Below, one piece after another: positions 35,279 to 43,881 of a DNA stretch of 64,000 nucleotides. Under the pieces are notes generated by a model. It ran no database searches and was not told the DNA's origin. It saw nothing but the letters and a program-made list of their open reading frames with translations. Source of the stretch: Streptomyces sp. MJM8645 (GTDB lineage: Bacteria > Actinomycetota > Actinomycetes > Streptomycetales > Streptomycetaceae); contig NZ_LJJF01000001.1 in NCBI RefSeq assembly GCF_001625365.1, positions 2,984,501 through 3,048,500 on the forward strand. Direction: 5' to 3'. The position numbers were made by a program, and so were the translations under genes. Numbering within the stretch: the stretch's first letter is position 1; each line of letters opens with the position of its first letter.

Positions 35279-36466
35279 TCAGCGCTGGCGGGACAGGATG
35301 CCGTGCTGGTGCGGTAGTTGGGGGCCGGCGGCGGGGGCCGGCGCGTACTGGAGGAGCAGCATGGCCGCGTCGTCGCCGAGTTGGCGGCCGACGTGGCGCA
35401 CCACGTCCTCGTGCAGGCGCTGCAGGACGTCCGCCGGGCGGCCGTCGGCGCAGCGCGGGAGGCGTTCGGCGAGCGGGTAGAAGGCGCCGGAGCGGTCGCG
35501 GGCCTCGATCACCCCGTCGGTGAACAGTAGGACCCGGTCGCCGGGCCGCAGTGCCACCCGGTGCACCGGCGGCCGGACGTCGGCCGGGTCGAGGACGCCC
35601 AGCGGCGGGACGGTCTCGGCGAGTTCGAGCGGCCGGACGTCCCCGCCGCGCAGCAGCAGCGGCGAGGGGTGGCCGCAGTTGACCAGTTCCGCGGTGCCGT
35701 CCGCGCCGACGCCGATCAGCACCAGGGTGACGAACTCCTCCTCCACGCCCGGGTGGTCGTTCTCGTGCAGGGCCCGGTCGAGGCTGACGGCCAGCCAGCC
35801 GGCGACCCGGTCCAGTGCGGGCTCCTGGTGCGCGGCCTCGCGGAAGGCGCCGAGGACGGCGGCGGCGGTCTCGACCGCGCCGAGGCCCTTGCCGCGGACG
35901 TCGCCGACCACGGCCCGCACCCCGTGCCGGGTGTTGACCACCTCGTACAGGTCGCCGCCGATCCTGGCGTGCGCGGCGGCGGCCTCGTAGTGGACGGCCG
36001 CCTGGACGGTGCCGACCCGCTCGGGGACGGGCCGCAGCAGCACCCGGCGGGCGATCGAGGCGACGAGCTGGGCGTCGGCCAGCGCCCGCTCCTGGCGCAG
36101 CCGAAGGGTGGCGCTGACCCAGCCGATCAGGGCGACCAGCAGGATCGCGAAGACGCTGGCGGCGTGCACGGACTGGTCGAGGGCGTCGCTGCGGAAGGCC
36201 ATCAGGAAGGCCACCGCCTCGGTGAAGAGGCCGATGGCGAGCGGGTACCAGGTTCGGTGGCTGACCACGGCGGCCAGCGCGGGGACGGCGGTGAGGGCCG
36301 GTTCGACCGTCACCTCGGTGTTGCTGACGAAGTCGAGGGCGACGATCAGCGCCATGCCGATGAAGGGCAGCGCGAGCGCCGTCCTCGGCCAGGTGCCGGT
36401 CGTGCCCGGAGCGGGTCCCGGGGTCGGCCCGGTGAACCGCTCTCTGATCCATCCGGTCGCGCTCAA
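35279..36466 (-). CDS. Membrane-anchored SpoIIE/PP2C-type phosphatase
   Basis: 395-residue protein with three or four N-terminal membrane helices (about 30-125) and a cytosolic PPM/SpoIIE domain (about 150-370). Metal-binding motifs are GGDLYE, GDVRGKG and the terminal GDDAAML. Such phosphatases usually dephosphorylate STAS anti-anti-sigma factors in stress sigma-factor switches. The start appears to be TTG at 36466 with GGAG 9 nt upstream. No partner anti-sigma gene is adjacent. It is convergent with the EEP gene with essentially no gap. Confidence 0.92.
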   Translation of the reverse strand: MSATGWIRERFTGPTPGPAPGTTGTWPRTALALPFIGMALIVALDFVSNTEVTVEPALTAVPALAAVVSHRTWYPLAIGLFTEAVAFLMAFRSDALDQSVHAASVFAILLVALIGWVSATLRLRQERALADAQLVASIARRVLLRPVPERVGTVQAAVHYEAAAAHARIGGDLYEVVNTRHGVRAVVGDVRGKGLGAVETAAAVLGAFREAAHQEPALDRVAGWLAVSLDRALHENDHPGVEEEFVTLVLIGVGADGTAELVNCGHPSPLLLRGGDVRPLELAETVPPLGVLDPADVRPPVHRVALRPGDRVLLFTDGVIEARDRSGAFYPLAERLPRCADGRPADVLQRLHEDVVRHVGRQLGDDAAMLLLQYAPAPAAGPQLPHQHGILSRQR

Positions 36467-36657
36467 CGTCGGTTACTCCAGCAGAAGACGCCGATGCCCG
36501 GGGGCACCTGCGGTGATGACTGAGGGTTAGGGAATGCGGGCCTCGCTGGCGGCCGGAGCACGGGGGTTGACCGGTTACCGACCCCACAATAGGCACGAAA
36601 CGTGCATGGCGCACAGGTTTCGGGCGCTGCCGTGATGACTTGAATGCTCTGCGTGAC

Positions 36658-39600
36658 TCATTCTTCACTGTTCCCGATCAGGAGCCGTTCCAACTCTTTT
36701 CGGTCGGGAAGTCCTGTCGGACGGACGATCCGCCCGCTGCGGACGTACAGGAAGGAAGCCGTGACCTGCTCCGGCGGAACGCCCGCCTGCTCGGCCCAGG
36801 CGATCCGGTAGACCGCGAGCTGCAACGGGTCGGCGGTCTCCTCGCGGTGGGTCTTCCAGTCCACCACTTCGTAGCGTGACGCGCCACCGGTTACTGACGT
36901 CACGTCACCGTCCCGGTATACCGCGTCGATCCGGCCGCGCACCACCCGCCCCCCGAGCACCAGCTGGAACGGCGCCTCCACCCGGTGCGGCCGGCGCTGG
37001 GCGTACGGGGTGCGCAGGAACGCCTCCTTGAGCCGCTCCAGGTCCTGCTCGTCCTCGATGCCGTCGTCGTCGGCGCCGGGCAGCGCGCCCGGCTCGATCA
37101 GCAGCAGCGGTTCGATCCGGGACTGCACCCAGGCGTGGAAGCGGGTGCCCCGCCGGGCGGCCGGCTGCGGCGGGCGCGGCATCGGCCGGGCCAGGTCGCG
37201 CGCGAAGCCGTCCGGGTCGGCGGCCAGGCGCAGCAGTTGGGTGGCGGACAGCGCGGCGGGCAGCGGCACGTCGCGGGCGGTGCGCCGGGAGCGCTCCAAC
37301 TCGCCCAGCAGCGCGGTGAGGTCGCGGTCCCAGGAGGCCGCCTGGCGCTGGTCCTCGGCGGCCATCGGCTCGGGTTCGGGGGCGGGCGCGCCGGCCAGCC
37401 GGGCGTGCACCACCTCGGCGACCCGGCGGCGGGCCAGCTGGGCGGCCGGGTCCAGCGGAAGCGGCCAGGGGCGCTCGACGGGATCGGCCAGCGCCGGGTT
37501 CTCGGCGCCCTTCTCCGGCTGCTCGGCCCAGTGCTCGACCTCCCCGGCGCCGGGCCGCTCACAGTGCTCGCGCAGCTGCTCCAGGAAGGCGGACGGGCCG
37601 CGGACGGTCTTCTGGCTGGGCCCCCACCAGTGCCCGGAGGCCAGCAGCAGCGTGCGCGGGCGGGTGAACGCGACGTAGCCCAGGCGCAGTTCCTCGGTGC
37701 CGGAGTGCTCGGCCAGCTGCCGCTTGAACGCGGTCATGGCCTTGCCGTCCCACCCGCCGCGCACGTCGGGCAGGGTGTCCGCGTCGCCGCGCAGGGCGTG
37801 CGGGAGCACCCGTTTGCTGCTGGTCCAGCGCTCGCGCGAGGTGGTGGACGGAAACGAGCCCTTGACCAGGCCGGGGACGGCGACGACGTCCCACTCCAGG
37901 CCCTTGGACTTGTGCGCGGTGAGCACCTTCACGGTGTCCTCGCCGCCGGGCAGGCTGCTGTCCAGGCCGCGCTCGTACTCCTGGGCGGCGCGCAGGAAGC
38001 CGAGGAAGGCGGCCAGGCCGGGATCGCCGTCGAGGTCGGCGAAGGAGGCGGCGACGTCCAGGAAGGCGTGCAGGGTCTCGCGCCGCCGGGCGGCCAGCGC
38101 CTGCGGGGAGGCGGCGAGTTCGACCTCCAGGCCGGTGACGGCCAGCACCCGGTGCAGCACGTCCATCAGCGGGTCGGCGAGCGAGCGGCGCAGGTCGCGC
38201 AGCTCCTGGCCGAGGCGGGCCAGGCGGACCCTGGCCTCGGCGGAGAAGGGCAGTTCGTCGGGCTGCTCCGCGTCGAGGAAGGTCTCCACCGCGTCGGCGA
38301 GCGAGACCACCTCGGTGGGGTCGGCCTCGGCGACGGCCGCCGTCAGCGCCTCCACGCCCTCGGGCCGGTCGGTGCGCACCAGGTCGGCGGCCCGGCGCCC
38401 GAGCAGGGCGAGGTCGCGCGGGCCGATCCGCCAGCGCGGGCCGATCAGCAGGCGCACCAGCGCGGCGTTGGCGGTCGGGTCCTGGAGCACCTCGCAGACC
38501 GCCACCAGGTCGGCCACCTCGGGCAGTTGCAGCAGCCCGCCCAGGCCCACCACCTCGACCGGCACCTCGCGGGCGACCAGGGCGGCGTGGATGTCCGGGA
38601 AGGCCGCGCCGCCGCGGCACAGCACGGCGATCCGGCCGGGCGCGGTGCCGGTGCGCACCAGGTGGGCGATCGAGTCGGCGAGCCAGTCGACCTCCTCGGC
38701 GTGGGTGGGCAGCAGCGCCGCCCGCACGTAGCCGTCCTGCTCGGCGCCGGGGGCCGGGCGCAGCGCCTCGACGCCCTCGTGCATGGCCCGCAGCGGCGCG
38801 GCGAGTTCGTTGGCGAAGGCGAGCAGCCGGCCGCCGCTGCGGCGGTTCTCGCTGAGCGCGTAGCGGGCGGCGGGACTGCCGTCGGCCTTCGGGAAGTGCC
38901 GGGGGAACTCGTCGAGGTTGGCGACGGAGGCGCCGCGCCAGCCGTAGATCGCCTGGCAGGGGTCGCCGACGGCGGTGACGGGGTGGCCGGCAAAAGGATG
39001 ACCGGGACCGGGGCCGGCGCCGAACAGGCCGGCCAGCATCAGCCGCTGGGCGACCGAGGTGTCCTGGTACTCGTCGAGCAGCACGACCCGGAACTGGCCG
39101 CGGAGCAGCGCGCCGACCTCGGGCCGCTGCTGGGCGAGCCGGGCGGCGGCGGCTATCTGGTCGCCGAAGTCCATCAGCCCGGCGGTGTGCTTGCGGCGCC
39201 GGTAGTCCTCGACCAGGCGCAGCAGCTCCAGCCGGGCCCGGGCGGTGGCGGGGACGGCCCGCAGGTCGTCGTTGGTGAGCTTGACGGTGGCGAGGGTGTC
39301 CAGCAGGTCCTCGTCGTGGGCGCGCAGGGTGTCCGGCTCGACCAGGTGCTCGGCGAGTTCGCCGTCCAGGGCGATCAGGTCGGCGACGAGGTTGGCGAAG
39401 GTGCCGGTGAGCGCGGGGAACGGGCCGCGGGCGGTGCGCAGCACCTTGGCGGCGAGCTGGAAGCGGGTGGCGTCGGCGAGCAGCCGCACGTCGGGTTCGA
39501 TGCCGATCCGCAGGCCGTGCTCCTTGAGCAGCCGGCCGGCGAAGGCGTGGTAGGTGGAGATCTCCGGTTCGCCGAGCGGCTCCGCGCCGTCCTGCCCGGT

Positions 39601-39876
39601 GACGCCGGCCCGCAGCAGGGCGGTGCGCACGCGTTCGGCGAGTTCGCCGGCGGCCTTGTTGGTGAAGGTGAGGCCGAGCACCTCCTCGGGCCGGACGGCG
39701 CCGGAGCCGACCAGCCAGACCACCCGGGCGGCCATCACCGTGGTCTTGCCGGAACCGGCGCCGGCCACGATCACGGCCGGTTCCAGGGGGGCGCCGATGG
39801 CCGCCATCTGCTCCCGGTTGAACGGGATGCCCAGCAGCTCCTTGAGCTGGTCGGGATGGCTGAGCACGGCGGTCAC
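36658..39876 (-). CDS. adnB: AdnB-like helicase-nuclease subunit
   Basis: 1072-residue UvrD-type motor fused to a C-terminal RecB-like nuclease; one half of the actinobacterial AdnAB end-resection machine. Walker A GAGSGKTT (39-46), motif II DEYQDTS, and a PD-(D/E)xK nuclease at the C-terminus with GRIDAVY, VVDWKT and QLAVYRIAW motifs. There are no clustered cysteines. The GTG start follows the adnA stop by 32 nt, so they are co-transcribed. A/B naming follows gene order and the AGAGSGKT-MAARVVWLV stretch, which resembles mycobacterial AdnB. Confidence 0.88.
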   Translation of the reverse strand: MTAVLSHPDQLKELLGIPFNREQMAAIGAPLEPAVIVAGAGSGKTTVMAARVVWLVGSGAVRPEEVLGLTFTNKAAGELAERVRTALLRAGVTGQDGAEPLGEPEISTYHAFAGRLLKEHGLRIGIEPDVRLLADATRFQLAAKVLRTARGPFPALTGTFANLVADLIALDGELAEHLVEPDTLRAHDEDLLDTLATVKLTNDDLRAVPATARARLELLRLVEDYRRRKHTAGLMDFGDQIAAAARLAQQRPEVGALLRGQFRVVLLDEYQDTSVAQRLMLAGLFGAGPGPGHPFAGHPVTAVGDPCQAIYGWRGASVANLDEFPRHFPKADGSPAARYALSENRRSGGRLLAFANELAAPLRAMHEGVEALRPAPGAEQDGYVRAALLPTHAEEVDWLADSIAHLVRTGTAPGRIAVLCRGGAAFPDIHAALVAREVPVEVVGLGGLLQLPEVADLVAVCEVLQDPTANAALVRLLIGPRWRIGPRDLALLGRRAADLVRTDRPEGVEALTAAVAEADPTEVVSLADAVETFLDAEQPDELPFSAEARVRLARLGQELRDLRRSLADPLMDVLHRVLAVTGLEVELAASPQALAARRRETLHAFLDVAASFADLDGDPGLAAFLGFLRAAQEYERGLDSSLPGGEDTVKVLTAHKSKGLEWDVVAVPGLVKGSFPSTTSRERWTSSKRVLPHALRGDADTLPDVRGGWDGKAMTAFKRQLAEHSGTEELRLGYVAFTRPRTLLLASGHWWGPSQKTVRGPSAFLEQLREHCERPGAGEVEHWAEQPEKGAENPALADPVERPWPLPLDPAAQLARRRVAEVVHARLAGAPAPEPEPMAAEDQRQAASWDRDLTALLGELERSRRTARDVPLPAALSATQLLRLAADPDGFARDLARPMPRPPQPAARRGTRFHAWVQSRIEPLLLIEPGALPGADDDGIEDEQDLERLKEAFLRTPYAQRRPHRVEAPFQLVLGGRVVRGRIDAVYRDGDVTSVTGGASRYEVVDWKTHREETADPLQLAVYRIAWAEQAGVPPEQVTASFLYVRSGRIVRPTGLPDRKELERLLIGNSEE

Positions 39877-39908
39877 CCCGCAACGTTAACCGGAGCGGCG
39901 GACAACCT

Positions 39909-42900
39909 TCACTCGACGAGTTGCGCCCCGTCCCGCTGGGCGGAGCAGCTGCGGCGGAAGGTGCAGCGGTCGCAGCCGCCGCCGGTCTGCGGGACGAAGC
40001 GCTCGGCGAGGACCCGGCCGGCCGCGTCGGCGAGCAGGTTCTCGATCCACGGCTCGCCCTCCGGCGGGTCCTGCCGCTGCACCTTGGGGGCGTCCTGGGC
40101 GGCCTTGGCGGCGGGCTCGCGCAGGTGGACGAGTTCGGCGCCGCCGGTGGCCGGGGGGCGGTCGGCGAAGCCGGGCAGTTCGTTGAGGGCCCCGGCGCGG
40201 ACGGCGAGCTGGTAGACGGCGAGCTGCTTGTGCTCGGGCAGCGACTTGTCGGTGGGGATCTGCTTGCCGGTCTTGAAGTCGACGACGTAGGCGCGCCCGG
40301 CCGCGTCCTTCTCGACCCGGTCCATCGAGCCGCGGATGCGCACCGAGACGCCGCCGGCGTCGAGGGTGACGTCGAAGCCGTGCTCGGTGGCGACGAGGTC
40401 GCGGCCGCGTTCCAGCACGTGCCAGTTGAGGAAGCGCTCCAGGGCGGCGCGGGCCTGGGTCTTCTCCTGGTGGGACTTCCAGGGCGCGTCGAAGGCCAGC
40501 GCGTCCCAGACGGTGTCCAGGCGTTCCATCAGGACGGCGAGGTCGGCGGGGGTGCGCCCGGAGCCGACCTCGTCGGCGAGCGCGTGCACGACGTTGCCGA
40601 AGCCCTGGGCGGCGGAGCCGGCCGCGCGGGCCTTGACCTCCTTGTCCAGGAACCACTGCAGCGAGCAGTTCTCCAGTTGTTCCAGGCCGCTGCCGGACAG
40701 CCGCACCGGCAGGTCGGCGCTGCGCAGCGGGTCGGGGGCGGCGGTGGCGTCGGCCAGGCCCCACCAGCGGTCGGGGCGGGCGGCGGGCACCAGCGGCTGG
40801 CCCTCGTCGTCGGTGGCGGTGGCGAGCAGGGCGAGCCGTTCGGCGGCGGCCCGGCGCAGTTCGGGCGAGCGGGCCGGGTCGACGGTGACGGCCCGCAGTT
40901 CGGCGACCAGTGCGGCGACGGACAGCGGGCGGCGCGGGCGGTGGGTGACGTCCTCGACGACGACGGGCGGGGTGCGGCGCACGACCCTGCCGGTCCGCGG
41001 GTCGACGTCCTCGCGGTAGAGCTCGCGCAGGAAGCGGGAGGGCTCGTCGCCGTCGTCGGCGGGGGCCTTGACGGCGGTGACGATCAGCCGTTCCCGGGCG
41101 CGGGTCGCGGCGACGTAGAAGAGCCGGCGCTCCTCGCCGAGCAGGGCGCCCGGGGAGAGCGGTTCGGCGAGGCCGTCGCGGCCGATCCGGTCGGCCTCCA
41201 GCAGGGAGCCGCGGCGGCGCAGGTCGGGCCAGAGGCCGTCCTGGACGCCGGCGACGACGACCAGGCGCCATTCCAGGCCCTTGGAGCGGTGGGCGGTCAT
41301 CAGCCGGACGGCCTCGGGGCGCACGGCCCGGACGGTGAGGGTGTCGGCGGCGATGTCCTGGGCGTCGAGCTCGGCGAGCAGGTCGAGGGCGCCGCGGTGG
41401 CCGGTGACCTGCTCCTCGGCGCGGGCTGCGGTCTCGAACAGGGCGCACAGCGCGTCGAGGTCGCGGTCGGCGTTGCGGCCGGCGGCGCCGCCGCGCAGGG
41501 CGGCCCGTTCCAGGCGTTCGCGCCAGCGGCGGCTGCCGTCCCACAGCTCCCAGAGCGCCTCCTCGGCGGTGCAGCCGCCGGCGAGGCGTTCGCGGACCTT
41601 GCGCAGCAGGGTGCCGAGGTCGCGGGCCCGGCGGGCGTGGGCGGGGTCGAGGGCGATCAGCCGCTCGGGTTCGGCGAGGGCCTCGCGCAGCAGGTCGCCG
41701 GCCGGGCGGGGGGCGGCCGGGTCCCCGTCGGCGCGCAGGGCGGCGCGTTCCTCCTCGCGCAGGGCGCGGCCGAGGCGGCGCAGGTCGGAGCCGTCGAGGC
41801 CGCCGAGCGGGCCGGTGAGCAGGGCGTGGGCCAGGTCGGTGGTGAGCGGGTCGGGTGTGTCGGGGTCGCCGTGCCGGTCGCGGGCGGCCTGCTCGGCGCA
41901 GACCCGCAGGGCGAGCAGCAGGTGGGCGACGGCCGGCTCCTCGCGCAGCGGCAGGTCGTCGCCGTCGATCTCCAGCGGGACGCCGGCCGCGCTGAGCGCC
42001 CGCCGCACGCCGGGGATGGAGCGGGCGCCGGCCCGGACCAGGACGGCCATCTCGCCCCAGGGCACGCCGTCCTCCAGGTGGGCGCGGCGCAGCAGGTCGG
42101 CGATCGAGTCGAGTTCGGCGCCGGGGGTGGGGTAGGTGTAGACCTCGGCCCGGCCGCCCTCGCGGGAGGGCAGCAGCGCGCGGTGCTGGGCGAGCTTGTC
42201 GGCGGGCAGCCGGCCCATCGGCATCCGCCGGGCGAGCTCCCGGGAGGCGGCGAGCAGGACGGCGCCGGAGCGGCGGGAGACGCGCAGCACCTTGACGTCG
42301 GCGGGTTCGCCGTCGGCCCGGCGGAAGGTCTGCGGGAAGTCGAGGATGCCGTTGATGTCGGCGCCGCGGAAGGCGTAGATCGACTGGTCGGGGTCGCCGA
42401 CCGCGACGAGTTCGCGGCCGCCGCCGGCCAGCTGGCGCAGCAGCCGGACCTGGGAGGGGTCGGTGTCCTGGTACTCGTCGACGAACACCACCTCGTAGCG
42501 CCGCCGCAGTTGTTCGGCGACCTCGGGGCGTTCGGCGAGCAGGACGGCCCGGTGGACGAGTTCGGCGTAGTCGAGGACGCCGCGCAGGTCGAGCACGTCG
42601 AGGTAGTCGGCGAGGAAGTGCGCGGCGGCGGCCCAGTCGGGGCGCTGGACGCCCTGGGCGAAGCGCTCCAGTTCGGCTTCGCCCAGGCCCAGCTCGCGGC
42701 TGCGGGCGAGGACGGCGCGGACCTCGTCGGCGAAGCCGCGGGTGGTCAGGCAGGCCCGCAGGTCGAGCGGCCAGTGGATCCGGGAGCTGCCGAGCTTCGC
42801 GTCCTCGGCGCCGCCGGCCAGCAGTTCGCGGACCATGACGTCCTGCTCGGGGCCGGAGAGCAGCCGCAGCGGTTCGGCGTAGTCCTGCGGGTCCTGGTGG

Positions 42901-43226
42901 GCGCGCAGCAGGGCGTAGCTGAAGGAGTGGAAGGTGGTGGCCTGGGGGGCGGCCGAGGAGGAGCCGAGCCGGGCGGACATCCGGTCGCGCAGTTCCGTCG
43001 CGGCCTTGCGGCTGAAGGTGAGGACGAGGATGCGCTCGGGGTCGGTGCCGTGCTCGATCCGCCGGGCGACGGCCTCGACCAGGGTGGTGGTCTTGCCCGT
43101 CCCGGGGCCGGCGAGCACCAGCAGCGGCCCGCCGCCGTGCTCGACCACGGCGCGCTGGTACTCGTCCAGCACGGGTGGGGCGGGCTGGACGAGCGGGCTG
43201 CGCACGAGCCGGTACGGGGAACTCAC
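39909..43226 (-). CDS. adnA: AdnA-like helicase-nuclease subunit with Fe-S-type cysteines
   Basis: 1105-residue partner of AdnB. The N-terminal UvrD motor has Walker A AGPGTGKT (about 39-46) and VDEYQDTDPSQ. The C-terminal RecB-family nuclease shows VVDFKTGK and QLAVYQLAV. Cysteines C1085, C1088 and C1094 (CDRC-x5-C) with an earlier LENC Cys form the layout of the 4Fe-4S nuclease cluster seen in AddB/Cas4-type enzymes. The complex resects DNA double-strand breaks. The GTG start has no strong ribosome binding site. Confidence 0.88.
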   Translation of the reverse strand: MSSPYRLVRSPLVQPAPPVLDEYQRAVVEHGGGPLLVLAGPGTGKTTTLVEAVARRIEHGTDPERILVLTFSRKAATELRDRMSARLGSSSAAPQATTFHSFSYALLRAHQDPQDYAEPLRLLSGPEQDVMVRELLAGGAEDAKLGSSRIHWPLDLRACLTTRGFADEVRAVLARSRELGLGEAELERFAQGVQRPDWAAAAHFLADYLDVLDLRGVLDYAELVHRAVLLAERPEVAEQLRRRYEVVFVDEYQDTDPSQVRLLRQLAGGGRELVAVGDPDQSIYAFRGADINGILDFPQTFRRADGEPADVKVLRVSRRSGAVLLAASRELARRMPMGRLPADKLAQHRALLPSREGGRAEVYTYPTPGAELDSIADLLRRAHLEDGVPWGEMAVLVRAGARSIPGVRRALSAAGVPLEIDGDDLPLREEPAVAHLLLALRVCAEQAARDRHGDPDTPDPLTTDLAHALLTGPLGGLDGSDLRRLGRALREEERAALRADGDPAAPRPAGDLLREALAEPERLIALDPAHARRARDLGTLLRKVRERLAGGCTAEEALWELWDGSRRWRERLERAALRGGAAGRNADRDLDALCALFETAARAEEQVTGHRGALDLLAELDAQDIAADTLTVRAVRPEAVRLMTAHRSKGLEWRLVVVAGVQDGLWPDLRRRGSLLEADRIGRDGLAEPLSPGALLGEERRLFYVAATRARERLIVTAVKAPADDGDEPSRFLRELYREDVDPRTGRVVRRTPPVVVEDVTHRPRRPLSVAALVAELRAVTVDPARSPELRRAAAERLALLATATDDEGQPLVPAARPDRWWGLADATAAPDPLRSADLPVRLSGSGLEQLENCSLQWFLDKEVKARAAGSAAQGFGNVVHALADEVGSGRTPADLAVLMERLDTVWDALAFDAPWKSHQEKTQARAALERFLNWHVLERGRDLVATEHGFDVTLDAGGVSVRIRGSMDRVEKDAAGRAYVVDFKTGKQIPTDKSLPEHKQLAVYQLAVRAGALNELPGFADRPPATGGAELVHLREPAAKAAQDAPKVQRQDPPEGEPWIENLLADAAGRVLAERFVPQTGGGCDRCTFRRSCSAQRDGAQLVE

Positions 43227-43261
43227 GGAGGCGGATCCTGGGGTTGTGCTGGAGGCGTGGC

Positions 43262-43287
43262 CGGGCGGGCCCGCCGGGGCCCGCCCG
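43262..43287. terminator. Hairpin between the alkyltransferase-like gene and adnA
   Basis: Perfect 10-bp inverted repeat CGGGCGGGCC/GGCCCGCCCG with a 6-nt loop, upstream of adnA. Confidence 0.65.
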
Positions 43288-43384
43288 TATCGAGCCTACG
43301 ATCCTGCCCCGTCATTCCCGTCCGCGCGGCGGTTTCGCGGCATCCCCGGTCCGCGGCGACCTCACTCCGCGTTCCGCGGCGGCC

Positions 43385-43747
43385 TCATGGCGTGGCGCCC
43401 GGCTCCCGCCCGTCCCAGCGGGCCCGCCGCAGGTCGACCCGGGGCGGGTCGGCGAGTTCGCGCAGCGGGGTGCCCTCCTCGCCGTAGTGGGCGAGGGCGC
43501 GGTGCTCGTGTCCGGGCAGGAAGCGGCCGTCGGCGCGGATGACCCGCCACCAGGGGACCGAGCCGCCGTACAGGGCCATCACCCGGCCGACCTGCCGGGG
43601 GCCGCCCTGGCCGAGGTACTCGGCAACGTCCCCGTAGGTCATCACCCTGCCGGGTGGAATCCGCTCGGTCAGGTCGAGCACCAGTTCGGCGAAGGGTGGC
43701 AGGGTGTCCGGGAGGCCGTCGTCTGTTACGTCCGTCACCTGCGGCAT
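43385..43747 (-). CDS. Alkyltransferase-like (ATL) DNA-damage recognition protein
   Basis: 120-residue protein with the DNA-binding fold of O6-alkylguanine methyltransferase: RIPPGRVMTYGDVA helix-turn-helix, the Arg-finger region GGPRQVGRVM, and an active-site loop VPWWRVI. In true methyltransferases the loop reads PCHRV; here Cys is replaced by Trp, so it cannot accept alkyl groups. ATL proteins instead flag alkylated guanine for nucleotide-excision repair. It lies upstream of adnAB on the same strand with a terminator between. Confidence 0.9.
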   Translation of the reverse strand: MPQVTDVTDDGLPDTLPPFAELVLDLTERIPPGRVMTYGDVAEYLGQGGPRQVGRVMALYGGSVPWWRVIRADGRFLPGHEHRALAHYGEEGTPLRELADPPRVDLRRARWDGREPGATP

Positions 43748-43881
43748 TCTTCCTCACGGGGGCGCACCCGCGGCCCCGTACGAACGATCCGCCGCGCCCG
43801 ATCCGGCCCCTGTCCAGCACGGGGCGCCGAGGCATGCCACCATCTTCGGGGCGGTGAGTGGTGATACGAGGACAAGACCAG

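Noticed and set aside
43227-43384. LexA/SOS boxes upstream of adnAB, uvrD2 or the alkyltransferase-like gene
   Set aside because: No GAAC-N4-GTTC motif found in these upstream regions; CCGAATGTTCGG at 23214-23225 is only similar and not well placed.
36985-43487. Two plus-strand ORFs of over 1000 codons opposite adnA and adnB
   Set aside because: Shadow frames; all helicase and nuclease motifs are on the minus strand.
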